Shown one piece after another: positions 42,509 through 55,800 of a stretch of 64,000 nt of DNA. Location of the stretch: positions 246,843,356 through 246,907,355 of the forward strand of contig JALIGW010000002.1 in assembly GCA_023053685.1 (NCBI GenBank). Direction: 5' to 3'. Every line of letters begins with the position of its first letter. Positions within the stretch are counted from its first letter, which is position 1. Position numbers and translations under genes: made by a program. Source of the DNA: Diadophis punctatus similis. Taxonomy: Eukaryota; Chordata; Lepidosauria; Squamata; Dipsadidae. The notes under the pieces were generated by a model. It had not been told where the DNA came from, made no database searches, and was given only the letters and a program-made list of their open reading frames with translations.

Positions 42509-42696
42509 AATTGCACTGAAATCTCTCTCGCGTGCGCGTCCCCTCATGAGATTTCGGCTTGATTTTGCTTCCGTGCATGCGCAGAAGCAAAATCACGCGA
42601 GGGGGCACGTGCGCGTAGCAAGTGTGCGCCCCCCCCGAAGCGTGGAGATGCGCGCGCATGGCTCCGGCAGCAAGGTAAGTGAGCAACCCGCCCCTG
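42509..42696. mobile_element. Right part of hAT element (copy 2)
   Basis: Matches 16553-16739 and ends GCAACCCGCCCCTG, followed by CATCAAAG, but has no left end and no left target duplication. This marks copy 2 as the derived side of the junction. Confidence 0.92.
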
Positions 42697-42699
42697 CAT

Positions 42700-42943
42700 C
42701 AAAGGCACCATTGATACACAAGAAGAATCTGTTGAAGGCTCCTCTAGGCAGTGCAGCCCGCTGCACTTCAAGCTGCAGCTGTGAGTCTAGTAGAAGGACC
42801 CCCAAATTTCGTGCCACTTCCATCCAGGAGAGTGCCACCCCATCCAGAGTCACAGATAGCTTATCACTAGACCTGTGGAGGAGAGGCAAAAAGAGAAAGC
42901 AACTGCATCTTATTATAGTTTGAGTCAAAGTTGGTCCAATCAC
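42700..42943 (-). mobile_element. L2 LINE fragment (copy 2)
   Basis: Same as 16744-16985, with minus-strand LSVTLDGVALSWMEVARNLG. Confidence 0.75.
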
Positions 42944-43163
42944 ACAGCTTTCAGGTGATCAATCATGGCCTCCCTAGAGATTGCCAAGTTAACTGCTTTA
43001 ATCAGAGAGAGAAAAATACTTCCAATTTAATTTCTGCTTGGAAACTGCTTCTGGATTTTGTGATTGAGGTAGGGGGAAAAATGAAATTCTGGCTTTGGGA
43101 TTTACTAATGAGATAAATCTGCTGTTATAGAAATGAGTAGTATATAGTATGTGCATGCAGAAG

Positions 43164-43711
43164 TGTGAGAAAAATAATTAAGCAGGAATCCAGATTAAGA
43201 ACAATATATACAGATTTTATTATTTCACTTTGATCAAAGGGCCTCTAAAGGTCAGAATCCCTGACACAAATAGAGACACAGCCATTATCCAGAAACATTT
43301 ATGGATTTATACAAAACATGACTCCACCTTACTCCTCCCATTCTCCTCACACCATATCGTCCAACCTCCCATTATGTAACATCCTAACACAATATCTACA
43401 ACATAGGAAAAACCCCAAAACATCATCCATGATCCTGACAGCTCCACACTTCCTCTCTTTCTGTGTGAACCTGTGCATTCCCATGAGCTCATTCCCTGCA
43501 TAACAAAAGAGAAAAACATTTCCGTGTCATCCCTTCCTCTCTCTCTGTTCCCACAAAATGGTAAAAACATATCCTGTATCTGAGAACAGTGAAAATGAGC
43601 TGACATCCATAAAATACATTTTGTTATACAATATTATTTGTCCATTACAAATAGCTTTCAAAATGGTTGCGCTATGGCTCTTATTTAACAAAAATAAATT
43701 CATTTCTCACA
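43164..43711 (-). mobile_element. Copy-2-only solo LTR, TSD AGAAG
   Basis: TGTGAGAAA...TTTCTCACA ends, exact 5-bp AGAAG at 43159-43163 and 43712-43716. Copy 1 has the empty site GCAAAAGTAAAAAG. On the minus strand an AATAAA-type signal lies near the 3' end (43221-43230), which sets the orientation. No internal retroviral or retrotransposon genes. Confidence 0.9.
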
Positions 43712-44260
43712 AGAAGTAAAAAGTTGAGGCTGCAACTTTATATTGCTTTTATTCTACTATGCTAAAAAGAGTTGGAAGTTAATGCTTTCCCCACTTTTTT
43801 CCTCTCTATGTCACACTCTTCCCCTCTTCCCCTTCCCCTAATTTCCCACTATATTTTAACTTATATTTTATATTTTGATAACATTATTAAAATGTAATAT
43901 AATAGAAAACATGGTCTCACATCCCAAAATCCCCAAGACTGTCTCAGAAAGAAATCATTGTTGATGCTATCAAAAACCACTGAGAGACCCAGAACAGCCA
44001 GGATGGTAGCAACACCACTATCCTGAGATCTTCTGCCTTTGTAAAGACAGATGCAAAGAATGAGTTAAGCAGTTCAGCTTATCACCTTTTTGCCATTTTC
44101 TCCCATTTATGGACCATCATTTCCTCTTTTTTTTACATGTTGAAAGAAGCTTTAAAAAAAACCATTTTTGACATTTGTTGGAAGCCTTACTTCATTTTGA
44201 GCCTTAGCTTTCCTGACATCATCTTTGCAAGATTAGGCAATTTGCTGATATTCTGTATTC

Positions 44261-44601
44261 GTTTGTCTGCCCTCTCGCCCTCGGCTGGTGAGGAGACCCA
44301 GCGAACAAAGAGGCAAACAGGGAGGGAGGGAAGAGAGAGATAGAGATATTAGCGCAGGGCTAGCCTGATCATACAGCCTCAGTGCTGAGGGCGCCACTGC
44401 CAGGGGCAAGAGAAGCTAAGCCGGAGGGAATTGGAGAAGGAGGTGATGTCGGAGCATGGTCCATTGCCACCACCCTGCTCCGTATGATCAGGCTAGCCCT
44501 GTGCTAACATCTCTCAGTCTCTCTCTTCCCTCCCTCCCTGTTTGCCTCTTTCTTCGCTGGGTCTCCATGCCAGCCGAGGGTGAGAGGGCAGACAGACGAA
44601 C
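44261..44601. repeat. Long inverted repeat in CpG island (copy 2)
   Basis: Arms 44261-44374 and 44482-44601, matching the copy 1 pair with a few substitutions in arms and spacer. Confidence 0.85.
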
Positions 44602-45020
44602 CCGACCCGGCTGTCCACTTTCCTGCCGTCGTGCGCTGTTAAACTTAAGTGGTTGTTGGCTGGCCGTTCCCCCTGTGACTCCCTTTCCCTTCGACACCAG
44701 TGTGAAGAAATTGCTGCTGCGAGCCCCGGCTGGCCTGGTTTGCGAGTCCCAGCTGTAGTCGGAGATGTGGGACGTGGCAAGTGAGAAGAGGGGGATGCCG
44801 GAGGGGGTAGCAGGGAGTGTCTGGGCTGGAGGATTTAATAAAATATAAAATATAGTTCTTAAAGCAGAAATATAAACCCAAGAGGACAAATGGGTGTAAG
44901 GAAGGAGAGAGTTTGACGCTTCTCATGAATCAAATTTGTAAAGAATGAAGGAGGAGTTTGAAGGAATTGTCCTCCAGCCACAAAGGGGAATCTTTGAAAA
45001 GGCGGCTGGGTGAGGGGACC

Positions 45021-45116
45021 ATAAGTGCCTTGCGGGACGTCTCACTGCAGGACCCGTGGCTGCGCTACGAGCTCATCCAGCTCATCGGCTCCAGCACTTA
45101 TGGCAACGTTTACAAG
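45021..45116 (+). pseudogene. MAP4K2-like first coding exon fragment, copy 2
   Basis: Identical to 18502-18597 over all 32 codons, including ATA in place of ATG and the G-S-S-T-Y-G loop. The start loss therefore predates the duplication. Flanking bases carry several substitutions. Confidence 0.7.
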
Positions 45117-45979
45117 GTGCGCAATGGCACGCCCAGGGGCGCACGGCCGGCTTTGGAGAGGGTCCCCCCGGGTGCGCTTGGGGAGGGAAAGGCGCCACCA
45201 CCGGGCAGAGAGGAGCCACAGAGGCGGCCGAGTGAGCAAGAAGGAAGGCAAGCAGATCCCGAGTCACCCAAGTCCCACCTTGCAAGCCCGCCTGGGCTCT
45301 TCCTCCGCCGCAGATAAGGACAGCCGGCAACACGATGCAGCTGCCGGTCTCCAGGAGGGAGGAGAGCGAGCAGGGGGAGGGGGTTTCTAATCAGTGGTAC
45401 CTATGACTGGCAGCCCCCCTTTTTTCTTCCAACTCTACCCTCCTCCTGTTGGGCAACTTCTCCAAAGCGTGCTTTTGGAGACGCGCAATGGGGAGCAAGG
45501 AGTCGTGGATGGGATCGCTGCATGGTGGTGGGGATTTGCAGCCCCCCCTCTCCTGGGTGGGGTATGGATCAGACTGGGGAAGGGGTGCAGAGGGGTGGGG
45601 GAGAAGCAGGAAATTATGGCTGGGTTTCCAGGGCTGCTCTCTCCGGGGCGTGTCCGGGTCTCTTGGGGCTAGCCTTTTATTTTTTTGCACTGGGAGCTTT
45701 CTCCAAAGGATTGCCCCCAAGCAGAGGGCACCTTTTGGAGAAGGCGAGGCGAGGGTGGGGTGGTCTGGCTGGCTGGCTGGTTCCCCGGACAAGGTCGGCT
45801 CTGTGGGGCAGGCTGGCTTTGCTACAAGTGTAGGCAGGGCAGGCAGGATCCCCTCCCTGCTCGCTCCACTTTCCTGGAGTGACTGAATAACCACAATGCG
45901 CTTATTTGTCCGGGTTGCCAGAGAGTTTGCACGCACAGATCTTGCGGTGCTGAGGGCTAGGAGAGGGAAGAGAAAAGAG

Positions 45980-46337
<358 letters not shown>

Positions 46338-46624
46338 CTGTTGAAAGAAGAACCTTGCAAATTAAAGTCGTTGTCTTTGCAGGGGTTTTGGAAAGAGTGG
46401 GTGAGCAGGCCCCATGGGGGAGGAAGGAATATGGGGCTGTTTTAAGAAGAAAGAGCTTAAAAGAGGAAATTGGCTTTGGGGACCCTGGCAATGTTTTTGG
46501 ACCAATCATGGGGTTTTTTGCCCCGTTTGCCTCCTGAAACTTTGGAGTCCTGGGAGAAAGCTACTAAACAGGGATTACTTTGCTGGAAGCTTATCTGATT
46601 TCTAGTTTTTCGACACTGCAGGCC

Positions 46625-46756
46625 ACAATTTCTCAACCTCAACAACTTGAATATGCCTGGACTTCAATTCCCAAAATTCCCTAGACAGTTTTGCTTTGAA
46701 TTCTGGGAGTTGAAGTCCAGGCACCTTAAAAGTTGCTGAGATTGAGAAATATTGCT
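46625..46756. mobile_element. Fold-back MITE (copy 2)
   Basis: Equivalent of 20104-20232, inverted GCCTGGACTTCAA / TTGAAGTCCAGGC halves. Confidence 0.8.
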
Positions 46757-46859
46757 GTACACTTGTTGGTTATCAAGTCTAAATACAGAAGTAGACTTGT
46801 TGTGGAAGATGATATTCCTTGTGCTCTTGCAAAGACTGGCCCGAGAATTTCTGATCTGG

Positions 46860-47080
46860 CATAATTACATATTGTTTTTGTGATTAATTGCTATGCTTTA
46901 ATTATGTTCAATTTGTAACAATGAAAATACATCCTGCATATTAGATATTTACATTATGATTCATAACAGTAGCAAAATTAGTTATGAAGTAGCAACGAAA
47001 ATAATGTTATGGTTGGGGGTCACCACAACATGAGGAACTATATTAAGGGGTCGCGGCATTAGAAAGGTTGGGAACCACTG
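46860..47080 (-). mobile_element. SPIN-like hAT element (copy 2)
   Basis: Equivalent of 20331-20551 with a few substitutions. It was duplicated with the segment rather than newly inserted. Confidence 0.85.
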
Positions 47081-47817
47081 CTCTAGAGTAACTATCATAT
47101 CAGCAAATTCTGGTTAAGACTAGTTTTTAGCGTAGCAGGGAGGGGCCTGTGATCCTAGCTCCTACCTACAGTTCCCAAGTTTCAACCTAGCTCATGAGAT
47201 TAGAAATATATTGTATACAATGTATTTTTTTCACAGGCTAGCATGTCTTCTGTAGTTTCTGTAAAAACAATAGGTTCTGTTTCCCACAATCCCTCCTATT
47301 TTTTTCATACTCTCTCACACAGTCTTTCATCCAAATGTGGTCTCAGGCTGTTTTCTACCTTCTTTCCGGGATCAAGTTTTCATAGAGGGTATTGAGTCTT
47401 CCAGGTGCTCTTTTGTGGTGGGGTCAGTCCTTTTGGAACATGTCCAGAAAGGGTGTTGGGACAGCGATGACTCAACACTGAAGTAATAGAGTTCTGAGGC
47501 TCCACAAGGATTATGATGTCATCTAACATCTGCAGAAATAACTGGGGAAGGTAATTCAGAGTTTTGCCACAGGGGGTCATATGCATTTTCTTAACACCCA
47601 GGTCTACTACCCTCATCTAATTTCAACAATGCTAAAAAGAGAAAGAGAGCATGTTCACACACACTTAGATTTCCATATTCATCCCACCTAATGGGGGAAA
47701 AAACTCCTTCCCCCTCCCTTTGGAGAATCTCATCTCTTCTGCAGCTGTCTTATGCTAATATAACTATCTCATTTCTTATCCTGTCCTTCACTAGTTGCAT
47801 GACAATTTTAATTATTA

Positions 47818-49219
47818 CCGTATTTTTTGGAGTATAAGACGCACCTTTTTCCCCTAAAAAAGAGGGTGAAAATCTGGGTGCGTCTTATACACTGAATGTA
47901 GCTCCGCCCACCCGCTCCGCGCGTTGCATTTTTGGGTAGTTCCACGCGACGGGGATCCTCACTTCCACATGTAGCCTGATTCCCGAAGCGTCCCAGGAAA
48001 GTGTGTTGAAAGCCTTTTAAACGAAAGAGTTTTAAGGTGGCAGATTTCCCTCCGTGTTTGGTGGCAGATTCCCCTCCCCAGTTTCAAACAGGGTGCCTGA
48101 AACACGAGGATCCTGGAGGAAAGCGTTTTAAGGTGGCAGATTCCCCTCCCCGGTTGCAAACAGGGTGCCTGAAAAGCGAGGATCCTGGAGGAAAGCATTT
48201 TAAGGTGGCAGATTCCCCTCCCCGGTTGAAAACAGGGTGCCTGAAATGCGAGGATCCTGGAGGAAATAGTTTTAAGGTGGCAGATTTCCCTCCTTGTTTG
48301 GTGGCAGATTCCCCTCCCCGGTTGCAAACAGGGTGCCTGAAACGCGAGGATCCTGGAAGAAAGCATTTTAAAGTGGCAGATTTCTCTCCTTGTTTGGTGG
48401 CAGATTCCCCTCCCCGGTTGCAAACAGGGTGCCTGAAACGCGAGGATCCTGGAGGAAAGCGTTTTAAGGTGGCAGATTTCCCTCCTTGTTTGGTGGCAGA
48501 TTCCCCTCCCCAGTTGCAAACAGGGTGCCTGAAACGCAAGGATCCTGGAGGAAACAGTTTTAAGGTGGCAGATTCCCCTCCCCAAACAGTAGGTAGGAAG
48601 AGGGGGGGGCGTTTCAGGAGTGGAGCCAAGTCTGTCTTCTGCCCCCATGAAAATCATACCCCACCACACCCCACCCACTCCAGTTAAATTCCATCCCAAT
48701 TTCTGCATCAACAGATGCATGATAAAACAGAAAATCTGATTAAAGATTTGAAGAATATGTGCTTTAAAGAAATCTCATTATTCTTCTAATTTTTCCTAGT
48801 ATTACCTGAGGAGGCTTTTCTTGGGAAATTTAGTTAGTCACCTTATACAAATAAACTGACCACTTCCATAGCAGGAATCTGAGATTTACCTTATGCAACA
48901 AAAATGGATTATGAAAAATCAAGGAATATCTGCTACTAATATGTTTTATTAATAATAAAAAACACATAAGAATATACAATCATATATGACTACTTGCAAT
49001 TCCTTATTCACTTCACATTTCTGTAATCTTAGAAAGCAAAATTCATTTTTGTTGTTAGAACAGATAAAAAGATCTGTGCTTCTCGTTATCAAAATCCAAG
49101 TGGAAGTGAGGACCCTGCTAATCCTGATGCTGGTAGGCAGAGGCAGAATTCTTGTTTTCCTCCCCCAAAATTAAGGTGCGTCTTATATTCCGGTGCGTCT
49201 TATACTCCGAAAAATACGG
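47818..49219. mobile_element. TA-flanked MITE carrying a minisatellite (copy 2)
   Basis: Equivalent of 21289-22593, flanked by TA. It is 1402 bp against 1305, the excess being almost exactly one 96-bp repeat unit. Confidence 0.85.
48013..48584. repeat. 72/96-bp minisatellite, six core units (copy 2)
   Basis: One more 96-bp unit than copy 1; the extra unit (about 48355-48450) carries its own substitutions (AAAGTGGCAGATTTCTCTCC). Confidence 0.93.
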
Positions 49220-49296
49220 TAATTTGTTTATTTTACTGCTTGATGATTATGTTAGAATTTAATTTCATTAGTTCTGCACTATTCATAAGTTTATTT

Positions 49297-49536
49297 GGGA
49301 GCCGAGGTGGTGCAGTGGTTAGAGTGCAGCACTGCAGGCTACTTCAGCTGATTGCTAGCTGCAGTTCAGCAGTTCAAATCTCACCAGGCTCAAGGTTGAC
49401 ATCAGCCTTCCGAGGTGGGTAAAATGAGGAACCAGATTGTTGAGGGCAATATGCTGACTCTGTAAACTGCTTAGAGAGGGCTGTAAAAGCACTATGAAGC
49501 GGTATATAAGTCTAAGTGCTATTGCTATTGCTATTG
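49297..49536 (+). mobile_element. tRNA-derived SINE (copy 2)
   Basis: Equivalent of 22671-22910. Confidence 0.85.
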
Positions 49537-49651
49537 TTTCATTTGATTTTAAATAATTTATTTGTCAAACTGATGCAAAGGAAGCATACAAGCCCAATAA
49601 TAACTGCATTGAAAAAATAAATGTCATGGACCCTAAGAAACAGTTTTAATA

Positions 49652-50556
49652 TTACTTCCTTATTTTTACTATTAGATGTTCCTTGGTGTTTAGATCTGGC
49701 CTCAGGATGATAATGTAGCATTTGGGGAAGAAGATGCAGCCCAGCAATCCAGCACTGGAGGCCAAGATGGAGAAGACCTGCACAGTCACCATGGACTTTC
49801 CTTTGGTGCTCAGGTAGATTGGCAGGAAGGAGATCCAGACACTGCAAAAGATCAGCATGCTGAAGGTGATTAGCCGGGCTTCGTTGAAGGCCCCAGGAAG
49901 GTTCCTGGCCAGGAAAGCTACAATGAAGCAAATGGCAGCTAGGAAACACATATAGCCAAGGACAACATAAAACATGGTGACAGAGCCTTCTTCGCATTGA
50001 AGGATGATCTCTCCAGGCTGGGAGTGAAGGTCAGCGTTAGGGAATGGGGGAGAAACTCCAAGCCAGATGGAGCAGATGATAATTTGTCCAGCAGAACAAA
50101 AAAGGATGATGGAGTTGGCCAAACCCTTCCCCAACCATCTTCTCACACTGTTCCCTGGTTTTGTGGCCAGGAATGCTAGGACCACCGTGATTGTTTTGGC
50201 CAACACAGAAGACACAGCTACTGAGAAGACGATGCTGAATACTGTTTGTCGGAGAAGGCAGGTGGCTTTCCTTGGTTGACCAATGAAGAGAAAGGAGGAC
50301 AAGAAGCATAGCATGAGGGAAACCAAGAGGATGTAGGAGAGATCCCGGTTGTTGGCTTTGACAATAGGGGTCTCTAGGTATTTAAGGAATATGATTAAAG
50401 CAAAGCCCGTTGTTAGAAACAAGAGTAGGGCAAAAGAGACCAGGATGATGCCGAGATCTTCTTCATAAGACAGGAAAGTTATAACTTTTGGGATACATTG
50501 TATTTGGTTCTGGGTTGGAAATTGGTCGTCTGGGCACTTGGTGCATTTTTCAGTAT
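49652..50556 (-). CDS. V2R B2 exon 6
   Basis: Seven-helix exon, 905 bp, one replacement against B1 (Ser for Arg in GNSVRRWLG, second cytoplasmic loop). TAA stop at 49654-49652. Confidence 0.95.
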
Positions 50557-52240
50557 CTGAGAAAAGAAAGAAAGAAATATTCCTTGTATATCTCTTTTCA
50601 TATTTCAATTAAATCTTCTTTGGATGAAAGCCGATACTGAGAGACAGGAAAGCCATAGCAAAAGGTAAACATATATATATAATGTTTGTCCGACTTCTAA
50701 TTTTAAACCAAACTTTAGGCAGTGTGCAATCTAACAAAAAAGCCCCAATATATACAACGATAAAAACAAGATCAAAAAAATGAAACTCCCAAAAAGAGAG
50801 ATTCTTGGCATCACAACCATCCTTCACTCAGAGAACTCACCACAGGAAACAGGAAGTGACTACTGCATGAATAAGCCTCCTAAACCCAGGAAAAAGCAAA
50901 ATGGTGCAGAAGTAGAATCTGTTTAAAGACTCCTCTAGACAAGGTTGCCCCCTGCACATCAAGCTGAAGCCGGGAGTCCAGGAGGACCCCCAAATTTTGC
51001 ACCATTTCCATCCAGGGGAATGTTATCCATCCAGAATGAGAGATGGCTTATCACTAGACCCTGCAGGGCCAAAACCAGAAGGCCATTCCAACTGACCAGA
51101 GCTGACCAAACTGACCAAAGTTGGTTCCTCTTATCCAGATCCATACTACCTCAATGTGTTTGGCATCACAACAGTAACACTAATCCCAGTTATGGATCGT
51201 GTACTGATGATACCACACCTCATGGTTCCAAATGACCTCAACTAGCAGTTTTATGTCAATGATAAAGAGGAAAGGTGAGAGACTGAAGACCTAAGGGATG
51301 GTGCATTGCAGAAACCTAGGGCCTGTACTCTGTCCTAGAATAATATGAAACCATCAATGAAGAAAGGAGAACCATTGGAAACCATTGCCTCCCACTCCAC
51401 TCCCTGAAGATAGTCTGGAAGGACACCTTGGTTGATGCTATCAAAAACCATTGAGAGATCCAGAGGGGCCAAGATGTTTGCATATCCTCAACCAGAGCTC
51501 TCCAGAGGTCATCTTTGAGAGGAACCAGTTCAGTCTCAATACTGTACCTCAGTCAGCTGGGTGTTATACCTACTAGCAGTCAGCAAGCTACCCCAGCTGA
51601 CTGCTAGTTCAGCAGTTCAGCTGTTCAAATCTCACCAGGCTCAAGGTTGACTCAGCCTTTCATCCTTCTGAGGTTGGTAAAATGAGGACCCGGATTGTTG
51701 GGGGCAATATGCTGAACTCTGTAAACCGCTTAGAGAGGGCTGTAAAGCACTATGAAGCGGTATATAAGTCTAAGTGCTATTGCTATTGCTATTGCTAAGA
51801 ACCAAGTATGCCTTCAACAAACCACTGAAAAAATTTGGAGACTAGATGAAAGTTGTCTAACACAGTTTGGGCCATGTATAGATTTCTAAAAAAAGGTGTA
51901 CACTGCCCCCTCATTCAAACCAGATGACAATACCACTCTTATCTAGGAAAGTGGCATTTCTATTCCAAATGTGGACTTAGCCCAAACATTTGAGGCCCTC
52001 TGGAAATCTTTCAAGAAGTAGGGGATCACCCAGTAAGAGGGACCCTATTCACTGGTTGCATCTTGTGTAACACCTTGATGTATTCCACTCTTACAATCTT
52101 GCTTTTTTTTAAAGTTTCATTACTGTAATCTAGTTCTGGAACATTTAATTGTTTGTTTTGTTGTATGCTGCCAAGAAATACTTTCTGTGAGATGGATGGC
52201 TGTAGAAATTTGATAGCTAGATAGATGATAGCTAGATAGC

Positions 52241-52277
<37 letters not shown>

Positions 52278-52437
52278 GGATGGATGGATGGATGGATGGA
52301 TGGATGGATGGATGGATGGATGGATGGATGGATGGATGGATGGATGGATGGATGGATGGATGGATGGATAGAGTGAGTGAGTGAGTGAGTGAGTGAGTGA
52401 TTGACTGATAGATGATAGATAGATAGATAGATAGATA

Positions 52438-52471
<34 letters not shown>

Positions 52472-52502
52472 CTGACTGATAGATGATAGATGATAGATAG
52501 AT

Positions 52503-52593
<91 letters not shown>

Positions 52594-52646
52594 TGATTGA
52601 CTGACTGACTGATAGATGATAGATGATAGATAGATGATAGATAGAT

Positions 52647-52715
<69 letters not shown>

Positions 52716-52774
52716 ATAGATTGATTGATTGATTGACTGACTGATAGATGATAGATGATAGATGATAGATAGAT

Positions 52775-52844
<70 letters not shown>

Positions 52845-55800
52845 AATAAATAAATAAATAAAGAATATATTATATATAAACAAAAATAACATTAATTCCT
52901 AATGGAATTGAAGAAGATAAATCTAGGTTCCCCGTCTCCCTCCCATCTTTGCACAGTATTTAGTTTCTGGAAGTGAGAAAATAAAGCAATCTATTCCCAT
53001 TATAGATTTAGTAACAATTTTAAATAGTGAATGATTTCCACATTGATGTAAATGGATGAATCCAGTATGCTTTCTTTCGGTGTCACCCACCTTCCTGAGT
53101 GGAGATCATTCCCTCTGGACAAAGAACACAGTCATAGCAGCAAACTGGCTCCCCTTTTCGAATCTGCTTGAAAAATCCAGGATGACAATTTTCCACACAT
53201 TGGGACTGAGGCAGAGACTAAGCAAAAAACAAAAACAAAAAAACAATGAATGCCAAAGAAATTGTATTATAACTCAACATCCAAGGAAAATGCATATAGA
53301 CATGAACATTAGCCAAGTAGTTTCTGGGCTTCACTTAGGTAACTATGAAATCTCTAATTCCAAATTGTTGTAAAAAATACAAGTATAGGCAGATTCTTCA
53401 TTTGGTTCTGTCCTTTTACTTCTGGCATATTAGATTGCAATAATGGACTTTTCTTCTTAATAAAGTCTGGAGGGATGGAACTGAGAAAACATTTAATCAT
53501 TTAGTGACAACCAATAGGTTCCTCCTTAAAGGTAAAGGTAAAGGTTCCCCTTGCACATATGTGCTAGTCGTTCCCAACTCTAGGGGGCGGTGCTCATCTC
53601 CATTTCAAAGCTGAAGAGCCAGCGCTGTCCGAAGACGTCTCCGTGGTCATGTGGCCGGCATGATTAAATGCCGAAGGCGCACGGAACGCTCTTACCTTCC
53701 CACCAAAGATGGTCCTTATTTTTCTACTTACATTTTTTACAGGCTTTCGAACTGCTAGGTTGGCAGAAGCTGGGACAAGTAACAGGAGCTCACCCCATTA
53801 CGCAGCACTAGGGATTCAAACTGCTAAACTGCTGACCTTTCTGATTGACAAGCTCAGCGTCTTAGCCACTGAGCCACCGCGTCCCTTAGAACTAACATGA
53901 ATTCCTCCATTCTTCATACAGCCATGATTTTAAAGTATGATGATCTATTCATACTAAAGTTTGGAATAAAATTTATTCTAAATGATTTGTGCATTTCTAT
54001 TGTATTAGACATTAAAAATACAGTGAAGTTTTTGATAAAGAAAGAAACTTCTCATCAGCAGGAACTGGAAAGGTTTCTTTTTTGACTAGTAAAACATTGC
54101 AAAGCTATTCCCCTTCGAAAGTTGTCCAAAAAAGCTTCCCAGTAAATATACAAAGGAAAAATTCCTTACAAATTAGAATGGTCAATCTTAAAGGAGGTGT
54201 TCTTTGTTGATTATTATTATATTCATTTGCTCAATTTATATGGCTGCCATGCTGGTCAAATAAGAGCATATCTAACTGCCTCATTTCTAGGACTGGAATG
54301 AGATGAGATGGAGATGAGATGAGATGGAGATGAGATGAGATGGAGATGAGATAGAGATGAGATGAGATGGAGATGAGATGAGATGGAGATGAGATGGAGA
54401 TGAGATGAGATGAGATGGAGATGAGATGGAGATGAGATGAGATGAGATGAGATGAGATGAGATGAGATGAGATTAGATTAGATTAGATTAGATTAGATTA
54501 GATTAGATTAGATGAGATGGAGATGAGATGAGATGGAGATGAGATGAGATGAGATGGAGATGAGATGAGATGAGATGGAGATGAGATGAGATGAGATGAG
54601 ATGAGATGAGATGAGATGGAGATGGAGATGGAGATGGAGATGGAGATGGAGATGGAGATGGAGATGGAGATGGAGATGGAGATGGAGATGAGATGAGATG
54701 AGATGGAGATGAAATGAGATGGAGATGAGATGGAAATGAAGGTAAAAGAGGAAATCAGGCATCCTTTGCTGCAGCACATGGGACAAGTTCCTTCTGTGGG
54801 AAAGGGATGCTTCTAAGGCCCAGTTAGGTATCCAAGAAAAATCCATTTCTGGTGAAGAACTGCAATTAGGTGACACTGACTAGCATGCAAAGGCAAATCC
54901 ACATTTATTACTACTTGAATTTTGAACTCCTTTTTGCTCAGAGAGACTTCAGGTAGATAAAAATCAAGAGAAACAATTAGATTTATGGAACTGTCAAAAG
55001 AAGTGTCCTCTAACAGCCAAAGCTAAATTGCATTTCTCCCCCCAATTGCCCCATATGTGAAGGCAGTCCTTCTTGCCTTCACACATCAGGAAGGACTTTT
55101 CTTTAGGTCAAAATCATGTTACAATGACTTCAGTTTTTAGAGTCAGGTTATTATCAGACCAACATTCTGATGTGATGTGAACTGAAATGATGTCATGTGA
55201 ACTGAAAGCCTTGGGCCTCCTTCTAAGAGCAGATGCCTATTGCACTATCCCAGCAGGGTGAAAGAAAGGCATGGAAAACTTTGACCAGGTCCGGGCTGCT
55301 TAAAACCATAAGAGAATATGGACCTGCCCTTGAAGTGGCACTGATTCCAACCAGGACAAGGTGAATCCTAATTCCAAAGTTAAATTCCCAACTGGCCTAC
55401 AGGACCTCTATCCAGGCTTGATTCAGTTTCATTGTATGCCAGGGATGTCAAACACACGGCCTGTGGGCCGGATCTGACTCATGATAGGCCGCGGAGTTGG
55501 TCCCATCCTGGAGGCAGTGAGGGACTGGCCCCTGCCGCCCTGGCCATGCCCATCTAGTTGGCCACAATGACCAGGTCACACTCACCCCAGCCACCCAACG
55601 GCAAACAAAATCCCAACACGGCCTGCGATGGGATTGAGTTTGACACCCCTGTTGTATGCAGTCCAAACATGAACAGGGGAACTGCTCAATTAAATTGCTT
55701 TCTTTTTTGCTAATTGTGGGTGTTAAAACCCTGTTCAAACTATTGGTTTGCTAATATATGAACAAGCCACAAATCAATGTTATGTGTATATTACTTTAAC

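Larger units (their letters stand above)
44260..45970 (+). promoter_or_regulatory. CpG-rich island around MAP4K2-like exon (copy 2)
   Basis: Same organisation as 17740-19450. It lies downstream of V2R D exon 1 on the same strand, so a transcript starting at D could run through it. Confidence 0.55.
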
